Of a stretch of DNA of 64,000 nt, positions 33,301-39,816 are shown piece by piece; within the stretch, counting starts at the first letter, position 1, and the number at the start of each line of letters is the position of its first letter. Source of the DNA: Methylomonas sp. AM2-LC (GTDB lineage Bacteria > Pseudomonadota > Gammaproteobacteria > Methylococcales > Methylomonadaceae). Location: assembly GCF_039904985.1 (NCBI RefSeq), contig NZ_CP157005.1, forward strand, positions 1,922,001 to 1,986,000, in the 5' to 3' direction. The notes under the pieces are model-generated. The model had not been told where the DNA came from, did not search any database, and saw nothing but the letters and a program-made list of their open reading frames with translations. Made by a program: the position numbers and the translations under genes.

Positions 33301-34841
33301 TGCAGGGCGTTTGGGATTTATTCGAATCGTTGCGGCCTGAGATTGCGGCTAAGGAGCGTCGGGTTTATGGGGTTGAGCCTGCATGGATTGATCCGTTGCC
33401 ATTTGAAGTGACGACAGCCGATGGTCATGTGTTTAAGGCGTCGGGTGGTTATTATCCTGTAAAGTTCGACCCCAGGGCTAGCCAGAAAGCGGCGGAACAT
33501 GGCGCGGCCCAGACTTTAAAAGAGCAATTGCAGGCGGCTTATACGTCGGCGACTACACGCCGTTCGTTTACCAAGGCGCGGGTAGATGAGGTATTTAATC
33601 GTCCGCTGGTTTTGAATTGGGCTGGGTTGTTTGATGGTTTGAATGAGGTGGTTAACGATTTGGCCTTTCATGAAATCATGATTGATATGAATCAGTTGAT
33701 GAAAGAAAAAGGCGGTGTTGATGAGGTGATTCGTGCGCATTATGGGCCAGAGGCGGTGGGTATTTTTAAACATGCGCAAAAAGATATTGCGGGTGGTGAA
33801 AAGTATATGTCGGATGTGGTTGGCCGTGCGTTTGGGGTGATGCGTCAATATGTGGGCTTGTCGGTGTTGGGTTTGCGGTTGATGTCGGGTGTACAACAGA
33901 TTACGGGTTTTGTGCAGACTGCAGAGCGGATCGGTAAGGGTTGGATGGTTGAGGGGATTAAACAGTATGTGTCTAATCCAGAATGGAGCAGGGAACGGGT
34001 ACATGAGTTGTCGAGCTTTATGGCTAATCGCCAGCGCACGCAGTTTAGAGATTTGAATGATGCACGTAATCGGTTGAATGATGATCCTGCGTTTCAGCGT
34101 TGGTTGAATGATAATGGGTATTTTCTGATTATTCGCATGCAGGAGATGGTGGATTTGCCGACTTGGGTGGGTGCTTATAGTAAGGCGTGTGCGGAAGGAC
34201 GTGAGGAACGGTTGGCGATTGATCTGGCTGATCAGGCGGTGAAAGACAGTCAGGGCAGTGGGTTGATGATGGATCAGGCGGAGGTTGAGCGGATTCCGTG
34301 GGCAAAATTATTTACGATGTTTTATTCGTTTCAGAATACGGTTTTGAATTTAGGGCTTAATAGCGGTATGTCTGCGAAGTCTGCAGGGAGTAAGGCGGCT
34401 ACGTTTTTAAATTTGTATGTGATGACGGCGTTTTATTCTGTTTTATTGCTGGCGTTGTTTGTGCCGGGTGATGATGATAAGTGGGAGGAGTTGCCCAGGT
34501 CAGTGGCATCGGCTACTTTGTCGAATATGTTAAGCGGGATTGTGGGCGTTCGGGAGTTTGATAGTGTGTTTCAGGAGGGTTTGCTGGGACATGGGTTTGA
34601 TTATCACGGGCCAACGTCGTTGAAGATTGTTGAAGATGCGTATAAGTTGACTGTGCAGGGTCGGCAGGGTGAGTTTGATGATGGGTTCCGGAAAGCGATG
34701 GTGTCGTTTTTGGGTGATGTTGGGAAATTGCCGGGTGCTGCGCAGGTGAATGATACTATTTCTGGGGTGCAGGCGTTGGCGCAGGGGAAAACGCATAATC
34801 CGTTGGCGATTGCGTTTGGGTATAAGGAGGCTAGGCATTAA
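27348..34841 (+). CDS. Giant ejection/polyvalent protein, 2,497 aa, with JAMM and HExGH peptidase-like motifs
   Basis: This is the largest protein of the phage, in the place of T7 gp16. A large-polyvalent-protein-like segment lies at about 610-800 (HGFEASVSRNNLDKMLSA). A JAB/MPN domain at about 830-960 has a complete JAMM signature: H900-N-H902-P-S-G with D913 eleven residues on. A possible zinc peptidase site, FLHESGHFYLE, has H1135-E-x-G-H1139. The long middle (1,280-1,900) is helical and charged. Near the C-terminus a hydrophobic stretch (about 2,345-2,370, NLYVMTAFYSVLLLALFVPG) may insert in the membrane. It is likely packaged and injected with the DNA. It is the last prophage gene before the attachment site. 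Confidence 0.8.
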   Translation: MADNYDELIDQYTADAAQGLRQNVFAVADKNPDQEAALQSTAKQYQVPVDTVRFNQADYERLKTVDSLDYDSLVSQLPATGAVLGDPEKAAISHDDVHNLGTLEKFLQFPTNARRSISSGIFAGTEGIAGVLQAGAEQVQQLLEPTAGTLLPVNIAEPVVAMFKNIRESQTAWRKHLEAGAGDMVTAPDSPLRNLESGYYSGLQSLSQNALALPAALAIDRPDLALSGMAAMTGGQSYGKARDEGLSPNRAVLYGAGDAAIEYATEKFGVDNLFKSLKAGSPMLKTMGDFLAREMPGEQAATALQDMNEWLNIHPEKSFQDYLDARPDAAIQTAVATLVGGGGQVAIMKGLDSALNGADQARNGMDDQHYIAALSALAAANKVRGRSISTFQDFVKDASNGSNAENVYIDAKVLHQSGLADDLKRVSPAVADQYGEALASGGDVRIPMDEYLTHVAGTEMDRGLLEHLRLKPEEMSHYEADAFMSSFESGDVVRSEMEKALQWHDRQTVERTAVQNVRANILADLQAIGVHRPKVNEAYADLMSAFFGTMSRRLGVDAEALHAKYPLRVRAEGLGKAGYYQTELENKSSMPRQAVSFNEARAAAKDFQGTTLTGGHGFEASVSRNNLDKMLSAKAVNKSSSASDHALAVANLDKLFAEAVHGWSKADDNKHHSLNAVHRFFAPMMTKDGMRLVKMTVKESSQIDQGRKIYTVESLKVEKEGSATMLVESLAKHDGLERISIGNAEPIDNLAQDIQDYNTVFHQSTLYQKRKGDIYTHDLFGNDLSQGRGDAGATPAAHESLYRDDTPPGTYATKTKMSEEGSRELGAAAVNSPAEAAQALAYLARGAVERLDALVTDKDGKPLAVVGAFKGAIASASVYPATIVSEAFRIKGAANIWFAHNHPSGTAELSRADRDIYKKLYNIFDGSAIAPRGMLAIGGAEGAGRKWVYTDYVSNDEYGTTGTVNKTVKTPVIERVFADESKLSDASVNDFKNAVAAADQVSGGQSGIMLMDTQHYPVAFVPMHGNDSSVLRGNGGMDALFRALSMSNASNAIVVNQGDMRPIEQHNLANFLRGADVSVLDVLEKQGRKFISHAESGLLTKGTHFNQEGDNRGAFTPHDHTITFLKKADASTFLHESGHFYLETLADLAAQADAPVEIVGDFERILEWFGINGGVDAWHALPFEQKIPYHEQFARGFESYLFEGKAPSLELAGIFNKFAAWLKKVYEHFSALNVELSDEVRRVFDRLLASDEQIAIAQRSQSMMPIFKDAVEAGMTPDEFAAYQAREFGATESADMLLGRRAVQDLQWVQNARSGILKRMQAENEAKRKAIRREVRMEVLGEPVYRAWAFLTNKLTPGDKIIPPRPRKSNPDVLDPELDSLFTAIAKLGGLNREELESTWGFDPAQAPASGVFGKPVVRKVGGLTIDHMLEGLVQHGYIVPGEKGALPNQLEDLFDKELRWDKQYSNQAAFNDIFTDEARPGEHVVNPAGLGAGRLDLNALKNMQLPEAIVANLEDAGMTAKDGLHPDLVAELPGIDFGSGDELVRTLAAAPTPREEIERRTDERMLETYGDITSPAALEQAANLAIHNEVRARFLKSEADALAKASGKKRIQERAAREFARQIIARQRVRDLQPGQYTAAERRAGQAVVKALRKGDMATAAAEQRNQIYNFYAGKECLDALDEIEKMIRYFAKFDSRSIRSLVAADYTDQIVELLERVELRPVSQRTRGRRASLQKFVEEQKAIGKEPDIPDFWLDAANRINYKDLRVDELRGLKDTIEQIEHLGRMKNKLLKSQKARNVQEAQAEIVASVEKYAGDRVSNTRTATDKAGRLRELTRSFLAAHFKMPTAARILDGDTDAGAMWEYIVRPLNIASDWKTGMIADLSKKVDALMSPVYALGRMQEVMYFPELPKIQQDDERVSGLFKGWGKSKPIGRGLNRIERMAVAFNSGNQSNMQRLMAGEKWNYQQVQKIRESLTLAEWQAVQGVWDLFESLRPEIAAKERRVYGVEPAWIDPLPFEVTTADGHVFKASGGYYPVKFDPRASQKAAEHGAAQTLKEQLQAAYTSATTRRSFTKARVDEVFNRPLVLNWAGLFDGLNEVVNDLAFHEIMIDMNQLMKEKGGVDEVIRAHYGPEAVGIFKHAQKDIAGGEKYMSDVVGRAFGVMRQYVGLSVLGLRLMSGVQQITGFVQTAERIGKGWMVEGIKQYVSNPEWSRERVHELSSFMANRQRTQFRDLNDARNRLNDDPAFQRWLNDNGYFLIIRMQEMVDLPTWVGAYSKACAEGREERLAIDLADQAVKDSQGSGLMMDQAEVERIPWAKLFTMFYSFQNTVLNLGLNSGMSAKSAGSKAATFLNLYVMTAFYSVLLLALFVPGDDDKWEELPRSVASATLSNMLSGIVGVREFDSVFQEGLLGHGFDYHGPTSLKIVEDAYKLTVQGRQGEFDDGFRKAMVSFLGDVGKLPGAAQVNDTISGVQALAQGKTHNPLAIAFGYKEARH

Positions 34842-34858
34842 AAATATGATCCTAAAAC

Positions 34859-34933
34859 CACTTCAGCAATTGTAAATTGTATTTATAAAAAACAGTCACT
34901 TATAAATAAAATATTTTTGTAATTGCTGAAGTG
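34859..34933. repeat. Nested inverted repeat at the prophage end
   Basis: Perfect 13-bp arms CACTTCAGCAATT (34859-34871) and AATTGCTGAAGTG (34921-34933) enclose a second inverted pair, ATTTATAA (34881-34888) and TTATAAAT (34900-34907). It lies 17 bp after the last phage gene and 38 bp before the tRNA fragment. It could end late transcription or hold integrase/excisionase arm sites. Confidence 0.7.
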
Positions 34934-34970
34934 AAACCGATGTAATATACTGATATTGTTTTTATTAATG

Positions 34971-35034
34971 TCGGCCTTGAAAACCGTTGAGGGCTAATAC
35001 CCCTCCTGGGGTTCGAATCCCTAGCTCTCCGCCA
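34971..35034 (+). tRNA. 3' half of tRNA-Ser(UGA): right attachment site of the prophage
   Basis: The sequence from the anticodon loop (CTTGAAA, anticodon TGA) through the long variable arm, the T arm (GGGGTTCGAATCCC) and the acceptor end with CCA is a tRNA-Ser 3' half. No D arm or 5' acceptor strand precedes it. The left side of the anticodon stem also no longer pairs cleanly (C-A opposite), so bacterial identity starts near the anticodon. Integration into a tRNA gene rebuilds the intact gene at one end and leaves such a fragment at the other. The intact tRNA and the integrase should lie left of the window. Confidence 0.8.
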
Positions 35035-35257
35035 TTTTACTTTTACTTGTTTAAGTCACTGATAAGTAAATAGCGTCACAAATTTATTAACTCTTTAGCC
35101 GTCCCGATGCTGAAGAGTTAAATTGATCAAATGTTCATAAATTAGCTATTATGAAATAGGTAAATTGATGTACATAAAATCTATTTCTTTAGTTTATCCA
35201 ATAGTTTTCTATAATACTGCTCCTATGGCTTTAATCTAAGCGTATAGTGAATTATAG

Positions 35258-36283
35258 ATGCCCGCTTATAAGCCACCCTACAATATTACGCCTATCATTT
35301 TAACTTTGGTGGCAGACATCAGTGAACAACTGGGGCGCTGGAGTGCATTATTGGGTGATGATGCTTTATCGCCGCAATTAAGGCGTGGCAATCGTATCCG
35401 AACCATTCAGGCCTCACTTGCCATTGAACATAATAGCCTAACGCTAGAGCAAGTAACCGCTTTACTGGATGGCAAGCGCGTGTTAGGTTTACCTCGCGAA
35501 ATTCAGGAAGTGCGCAATGCATTTACCGCCTATGAAAAATTACCAGATTGGCAAGCGCATAATCCTAAGCATTTGTTGGCAGCACATGATCTGTTAATGC
35601 AGGGCTTGGTCGATGATGCAGGGCAATGGCGACAAACGGGGGTTGGAATCTACCGCGATCAACTACTGATACACATGGCGCCGCCACCCAGTCAAGTTGT
35701 GCGGTTAATCTCCGATTTATTAGTCTGGCTGGAAAAAAGTGCCGTTCATCCTTTGGTTGCCAGTTGTATTTTTCATTACGAATTTGAATTTATTCATCCC
35801 TTTAGCGATGGTAATGGTCGTATGGGGCGCTTATGGCAAACTCTGATCCTTTCAAAATGGAAAACGGCCTTGGCTTATTTGCCAGTAGAAACGGTAATCT
35901 GTCAGCAACAGGCAGACTATTACGCAGCACTAAGTGCCGCAGATAAAGCCAGTGATGCAACAGGTTTTATAGAATATATGCTGCAAGCCTTATTGGTTGC
36001 CATGCAGGAAGTGGTGTTGGCTCAGATTTTTGAAGTTGAGGCACCAAGTCGGCAGCAAGTAGGCACTAAGTCTGATTTAAACGCAGATCAGATTCGGCTA
36101 CTTGCTCAGTTTAATGGAGAAATGAGTTTGCTTGAATTAATGGCTATTCTTAAACGCGCAGACAGAAGCAAATTTCGTCAGAATATCTTAATGCCATTAA
36201 TAGACGCTGGTTTGGTAGAAGCAACGATTCCTGATAAACCGACCAGTTCTAAACAAAAATATCGGCTTATTAAAAGAGAATAG
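35258..36283 (+). CDS. Fic-family adenylyltransferase-like protein
   Basis: This 341-residue Fic protein would transfer AMP to a target hydroxyl. The Fic motif HPFSDGNGRMGR begins at His180. An N-terminal inhibitory helix of class II type is present as SLAIEHN (Ser53 to Asn59), with the autoinhibitory Glu57. The C-terminus (about 265-341, RLLAQFNGEMSLLELMAIL) looks like a winged helix, as in Fic/DOC family regulators such as SoFic. It is the first gene outside the prophage, 223 bp beyond the attachment site, and has no antitoxin neighbour, consistent with internal inhibition. Confidence 0.88.
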   Translation: MPAYKPPYNITPIILTLVADISEQLGRWSALLGDDALSPQLRRGNRIRTIQASLAIEHNSLTLEQVTALLDGKRVLGLPREIQEVRNAFTAYEKLPDWQAHNPKHLLAAHDLLMQGLVDDAGQWRQTGVGIYRDQLLIHMAPPPSQVVRLISDLLVWLEKSAVHPLVASCIFHYEFEFIHPFSDGNGRMGRLWQTLILSKWKTALAYLPVETVICQQQADYYAALSAADKASDATGFIEYMLQALLVAMQEVVLAQIFEVEAPSRQQVGTKSDLNADQIRLLAQFNGEMSLLELMAILKRADRSKFRQNILMPLIDAGLVEATIPDKPTSSKQKYRLIKRE

Positions 36284-36414
36284 AATAAATGCTAGGTATT
36301 AGGAGCATTATTTTGGCTTTAATATGTTAGAGCGTAAGTCCATATATAGTGAGATGGTTAGATATAAGCTCATCGATTTTTTTACAAAAATTTTTTGATT
36401 TATAGGATATAAAG

Positions 36415-36429
36415 TAACCTGACCCCTTT
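36415..36429 (+). repeat. 15-bp inverted sequence, left copy, at RHS tip A
   Basis: TAACCTGACCCCTTT marks the point where RHS reading-frame similarity begins for tip A. The exact reverse complement lies at 39383-39397 at the start of tip B. The two copies bound a 2,983-bp module. Confidence 0.75.
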
Positions 36430-36872
36430 TTTACACAAGAGATCTGATTGCGGAAGAGGGCGGGGTTAATTTATACACCTATGTTAACAATAACCCGCTA
36501 AATTATACCGACTCTACTGGGCTTTGCTTAGAAGACTTATGCATAGTCGAAGGAATCGCACTTTGGTCGGCAGGTGAGTTTCTAGTTAATGCAGCTACTG
36601 TGGCTCTTGGTGCTGCGATAATTGCTGATTCAGTAGATCAACCAAGTGCGATTGATAATATTTACAACGCTACCGATAATGGCAAGAATGAGAAACACGG
36701 GGATGATCAAGCTCTTTCAAAAAAACAAAAACAAATTGATGATCTTGAAAAACAATTGGAAAATGCAACGGGATCAGAAAGAGCGAAAATCAAAGCTAAA
36801 ATTGAAAACATTAGAAGAATTGCTCAAAAAAATAGGAAAGGTGAAGAACATAGCCGAGGATGTAAACGATGA
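36423..36872 (+). pseudogene. rhs: Orphan RHS C-terminal tip A (polymorphic toxin fragment)
   Basis: The open frame starts at the repeat at 36415 and lacks a proper start codon. Its first recognisable part, RDLIAEEGGVNLYTYVNNNP followed by LNYTDSTGL, is the conserved end of an RHS core. A toxin tip follows with a hydrophobic segment (ALWSAGEFLVNAATVALGAA) and a charged end (KNEKHGDDQALSKKQKQIDD, GEEHSRGCKR). The toxin activity is not recognised. GTG 36600 could start a 90-aa protein containing only the tip. The stop overlaps the immunity gene (ATGA). It is a displaced tip, not a working RHS gene. Confidence 0.75.
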
Positions 36873-37297
36873 GCTGTATTTGGGAATGGGTGCCTAATTT
36901 TAGTTTAGGCATTATTAAATTAGGAGATCAGATTGCCAGCTATATTGACACATTACATTTATTGGATGACGATGATGAAGATGATGGGCATGCAACTGAT
37001 TTAGTAGGCTATAAAATACCTAACGTTGAAATTTATATTTATGTCGATAACGAATCAATAATTTCGATTACTTCTTATGAAGAATTTATTTACAAAGATA
37101 AAAATATCATAGGTATGAGCGTAAATCAGCTTAGTGAAATTTTAGGTTGTGAACCAAGTGAAATAGGAACGTCTGTGCTGTTTGATAATGGTGAAATACA
37201 AACACCATTTGAATATTTTCACTTGGGTTTACAGCTATGGGTTAGTAATGAAATAGTTGCGTCTGCTTCTATTATGAATGGCCTCTTAGAATCATAA
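36869..37297 (+). CDS. Putative immunity protein for RHS tip A, 142 aa
   Basis: This acidic 142-residue protein (LHLLDDDDEDDGHATDLVGY at about 31-50) has its start overlapping the toxin stop as ATGA, the usual arrangement for toxin and immunity genes. It has no signal peptide or membrane helix, so it would act in the cytoplasm by binding the tip. Assignment is by position, size and charge. The family is not recognised, though the pattern of aromatic residues (YDNGEIQTPFEYFHLGLQLW region) is typical of small immunity proteins. Confidence 0.65.
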   Translation: MSCIWEWVPNFSLGIIKLGDQIASYIDTLHLLDDDDEDDGHATDLVGYKIPNVEIYIYVDNESIISITSYEEFIYKDKNIIGMSVNQLSEILGCEPSEIGTSVLFDNGEIQTPFEYFHLGLQLWVSNEIVASASIMNGLLES

Positions 37298-37313
37298 CGA
37301 GTTAAGTAACAGG

Positions 37314-37339
37314 TTGGGTTGCTTTCTCTTGCAACCCAA
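37314..37339. terminator. Hairpin after immunity gene A
   Basis: A perfect 9-bp stem, TTGGGTTGC (37314-37322) with GCAACCCAA (37331-37339), lies 17 bp after the stop codon and directly before the IS left end. No clear T-run follows, so termination is plausible but not certain. Confidence 0.45.
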
Positions 37340-37343
37340 TATA

Positions 37344-38143
37344 GGTTGTGTCGCAAATTTTTCAGGAACCAAAAACCAACATTCCGCCGGACAGAGTTAT
37401 CCTGCTAACGACATAAATTGCCGGTAAGCCGGAATTCCGATTTGCGACAACTGGCCCTTCCGGATCATATGCGCCGTTTCAATGCCGGCTAAGGTCGCTT
37501 GGGCAGAATGAAATGCCTTGAACCCTAGCATCGGATTGGTCAGCTTTTTGATGAACCGATGATCCTGTTCCACTCGATTGTTCAGATATTTGACCTGCAG
37601 GATCTCGATGAGGTAGATCCAACCGACCAGGAATAACAAGATGTTCATGTTCAGCAAACCGGCTTCGTTTGAACCGCTCTTGTCGATGACTACACGGTTC
37701 GGCAGGCCATTGTTATCGATCGACTGTTTGAAAAAGCGTGTGGACGCCTCTTCATCCCGGCGTTCTGACAGCATAAAATCAATAGTATCGCCATACTTAT
37801 CAATGGCCCGGTACAGGTATACCCATTGGCCTTTGACTTTAATATAGGTGTCGTCCATCCTCCAGGAATCGGCGGCCGTTCGTTTGCTTTTCTTCGCGGC
37901 CTCGGCAATCATCGGCGAATACCGGATCACCCAGCGGTTGAGCGTTGAGTGATCAACGTGGACACCGCGCTCTTCTAAAATTTCTTCAAGATCCCGATAC
38001 GATACGCCATAACGAACATAAAAATAAACAGCGTAAAGGATGGCATCTTTTGGATAATGGGCATCACGGAAATTGATCATGCTTTTGACCTACTCAAATT
38101 CCGGGCATTATCGCAAAGAGCCAGCAAAATTTGCGACAAAACC
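37344..38143 (-). mobile_element. IS6-family insertion sequence, about 800 bp
   Basis: Terminal inverted repeats are visible. The left end reads GGTTGTGTCGCAAATTTTT, and the right end read inward is GGTTTTGTCGCAAATTTT (one mismatch in 18). One transposase gene fills the element. The size fits the IS6/IS26 family. The 8-bp flanks (CCAATATA on the left, GTTGATTC on the right) do not match, so there is no target duplication. That suggests rearrangement after insertion. Confidence 0.88.
37397..38080 (-). CDS. IS6-family transposase
   Basis: This 227-residue DDE transposase appears intact. The catalytic residues lie in SWRMDDTYIKVKGQWVYLYR (first Asp), VVIDKSGSNEAG (second Asp) and YLNNRVEQDHRFIKK (Glu). 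The N-terminal part (DLEEILEERGVHVDHSTLNR) is the DNA-binding helix-turn-helix of the family. The length is typical. The start at 38080 begins MINFRDAHYPKDAI. Confidence 0.92.
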   Translation of the reverse strand: MINFRDAHYPKDAILYAVYFYVRYGVSYRDLEEILEERGVHVDHSTLNRWVIRYSPMIAEAAKKSKRTAADSWRMDDTYIKVKGQWVYLYRAIDKYGDTIDFMLSERRDEEASTRFFKQSIDNNGLPNRVVIDKSGSNEAGLLNMNILLFLVGWIYLIEILQVKYLNNRVEQDHRFIKKLTNPMLGFKAFHSAQATLAGIETAHMIRKGQLSQIGIPAYRQFMSLAG

Positions 38144-38236
38144 GTTGATTCCATATATATCACGAGAATGATACATCTGGGCAGCATTCTATTTAGCGTA
38201 CCTTATCGGGGTTACACCGTTTTTGCATTGCAGCTT

Positions 38237-38689
38237 TCATTGAAAATTCAATTTCACTTTACCTGTGTGATTACGATCAACAAAATAATTTGTATTTTGG
38301 TTTTCTATAGCGTCTATTGCTGCATGAGCATTTGCCTGAGTTTCGCTATCACTAGCTAACAACTCTAATTCTTTCAAAACAGAAATTGCATTTTTATTTA
38401 AAGAGCAGGCTAACAGCATACAAGCTCTATACCGTACAACTTTTGATTTATCTGATAATGCTTCAATCCCTAACTGAACTGATTCTTCTACATCACGAGC
38501 ATAACAAATGGAATGGTATACGCAAGAACTTCTTACCTGCCATTTTTTCGAAACACGGTACTTGTTTAACAAAAGAGCAGGTAATCCGCTACCTACTAAT
38601 TTGCGAAGTTCACGAATAGCATTTATTTCTATATCAGAGCCTGAACCATCCAAATTATTCAATAAAACTTCCAAAGTCGTATTATTCAT
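38237..38689 (-). CDS. Putative immunity protein for RHS tip B (HEAT-like), 150 aa
   Basis: This 150-residue helical protein has repeating units that resemble HEAT repeats (IRELRKLVGSGLPALLLNKY, EESVQLGIEALSDKSKVVRY, ASDSETQANAHAAIDAIEN). It begins 6 bp after the RHS tip B stop on the same strand. HEAT-like proteins are known among immunity proteins of polymorphic toxins. Position, size and fold support that role. There is no signal peptide. Confidence 0.65.
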   Translation of the reverse strand: MNNTTLEVLLNNLDGSGSDIEINAIRELRKLVGSGLPALLLNKYRVSKKWQVRSSCVYHSICYARDVEESVQLGIEALSDKSKVVRYRACMLLACSLNKNAISVLKELELLASDSETQANAHAAIDAIENQNTNYFVDRNHTGKVKLNFQ

Positions 38690-38695
38690 TTAATA

Positions 38696-39385
38696 TTACT
38701 TCAAAAGATTAAGATCTACAATTGCTTTAGGGTCATTAGCTTGAATGACATTGCCATGATCAGCACTATTCTTGGGAACATTATCATATTCAACAACATA
38801 GTGATCACCATTTTTATCGTACTGAACATCAGGTCTATTTGTACCTACTTTATTGCCATTAACATCAACCTGTTGTTGGTTTTTACGAATATTTTCAACA
38901 TCAGGGTTTTGCTTTAATTTATCAATTAGCTCATCTATTGCATCATTATGAGCGTCGCCACCATGCTTTTTCGCATCACCGTTATTGGGACATGCGTTGT
39001 AAACACTATCAACAAAAGCTTTGTTTGCTGGACTACCAATCCAACGAGGATCATTGGTATTTGGTAAAGGCAAAGTAAGGGGGCTAGAAGGAAAACTATA
39101 TGTTGTAGGTGATGAATTCCCACTTAATCCAAGTCGGTCAGTATACCGAAGTGGATTGTTACTAACATAGGTGTAGAGATTAACACCTCCTTCTTCCGCA
39201 ATCGGATCCCTAGAAATCCATTTTCCTGTAGACGGATCATACGCCCGATACTGGGTCAAGTAAAGACCCGTGCCTGCTGTGCCGCCCGGATTGGGCAGGT
39301 AAAACATACCCGCGTATCTAAAATCCGTTGCACCCGTACCGGCTGTTTGTACGGGGTTGCCATACGGATCATAATCATATTTAAA
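38696..39385 (-). pseudogene. rhs: Orphan RHS C-terminal tip B with nuclease-like end
   Basis: The frame opens at the repeat at 39383-39397 and runs through an RHS core end (YDYDPYGNPVQTAG, YRAYDPSTGKWISRDPIAEE, LYTYVSNNPLRYTDRLGL) into a tip. The last ~50 residues contain NRPDVQYDKNGDHYVVEYDN, where Asp and Glu spaced on neighbouring strands recall restriction-endonuclease-fold toxins. This is a suggestion only. ATG 39307 could start a 203-aa product. The N-terminal RHS repeats needed for delivery are absent, so it is an orphan tip. Its immunity gene lies 6 bp downstream. Confidence 0.75.
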
Positions 39386-39397
39386 GGGGTCAGGTTA
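39383..39397 (-). repeat. 15-bp inverted sequence, right copy, at RHS tip B
   Basis: This is the exact reverse complement of the 36415-36429 sequence. On the minus strand it supplies the in-frame stop (TAA) immediately before RHS similarity starts, so both tips are cut at the same sequence. Confidence 0.75.
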
Positions 39398-39564
39398 ATT
39401 TAAATTCAAACTGCTTCCTTTTCTTTGTTATGCAATATCAGCGTTTTACAATGATAACCAATGTGGACAGTGTGAATTTATAATATGTTCAACCGAAACC
39501 AAGCAAATTTATTTTAGCAGTATTAAAGTCTACCCCAATTGATTTCAGGCAAAGGTGATTAAAA

Positions 39565-39732
39565 ATGAAAAATCCTTTTTTTATATTTCTGATGGGGTAT
39601 ATTGCTGCACCGTGTTTAATGCTGGCAAGCAGTATAATATTTGGCGATGCCATTACGGTTTATATATATACGGCGACTTTAGTCATGTTATTTATCGCTG
39701 CAATTGTCTATGCTAGCATCCGTAAGAGCTGA
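39565..39732 (+). CDS. Small two-helix membrane protein, 55 aa
   Basis: This protein begins MKNPFFIFLMGYIAAPCLML and has a second hydrophobic stretch (VYIYTATLVMLFIAAIVYA) and a basic end (SIRKS). AGGTG lies 7 bp before the ATG. It is in a small gap between the RHS remnants and murI and converges on murI. The family is not recognised. Confidence 0.5.
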   Translation: MKNPFFIFLMGYIAAPCLMLASSIIFGDAITVYIYTATLVMLFIAAIVYASIRKS

Positions 39733-39816
39733 TAATTCAATAGGGCAGGCTAATACCCTGCATTTATTCATCCCCATTGTTTTTATTAATTCAACCAAGC
39801 CTAGAACATGTGTACC

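Noticed and set aside
34971..35034. Intact tRNA or tmRNA gene
   Set aside because: Only the part from the anticodon loop to CCA is present; no 5' acceptor strand or D arm precedes it and no tmRNA tag region is seen.
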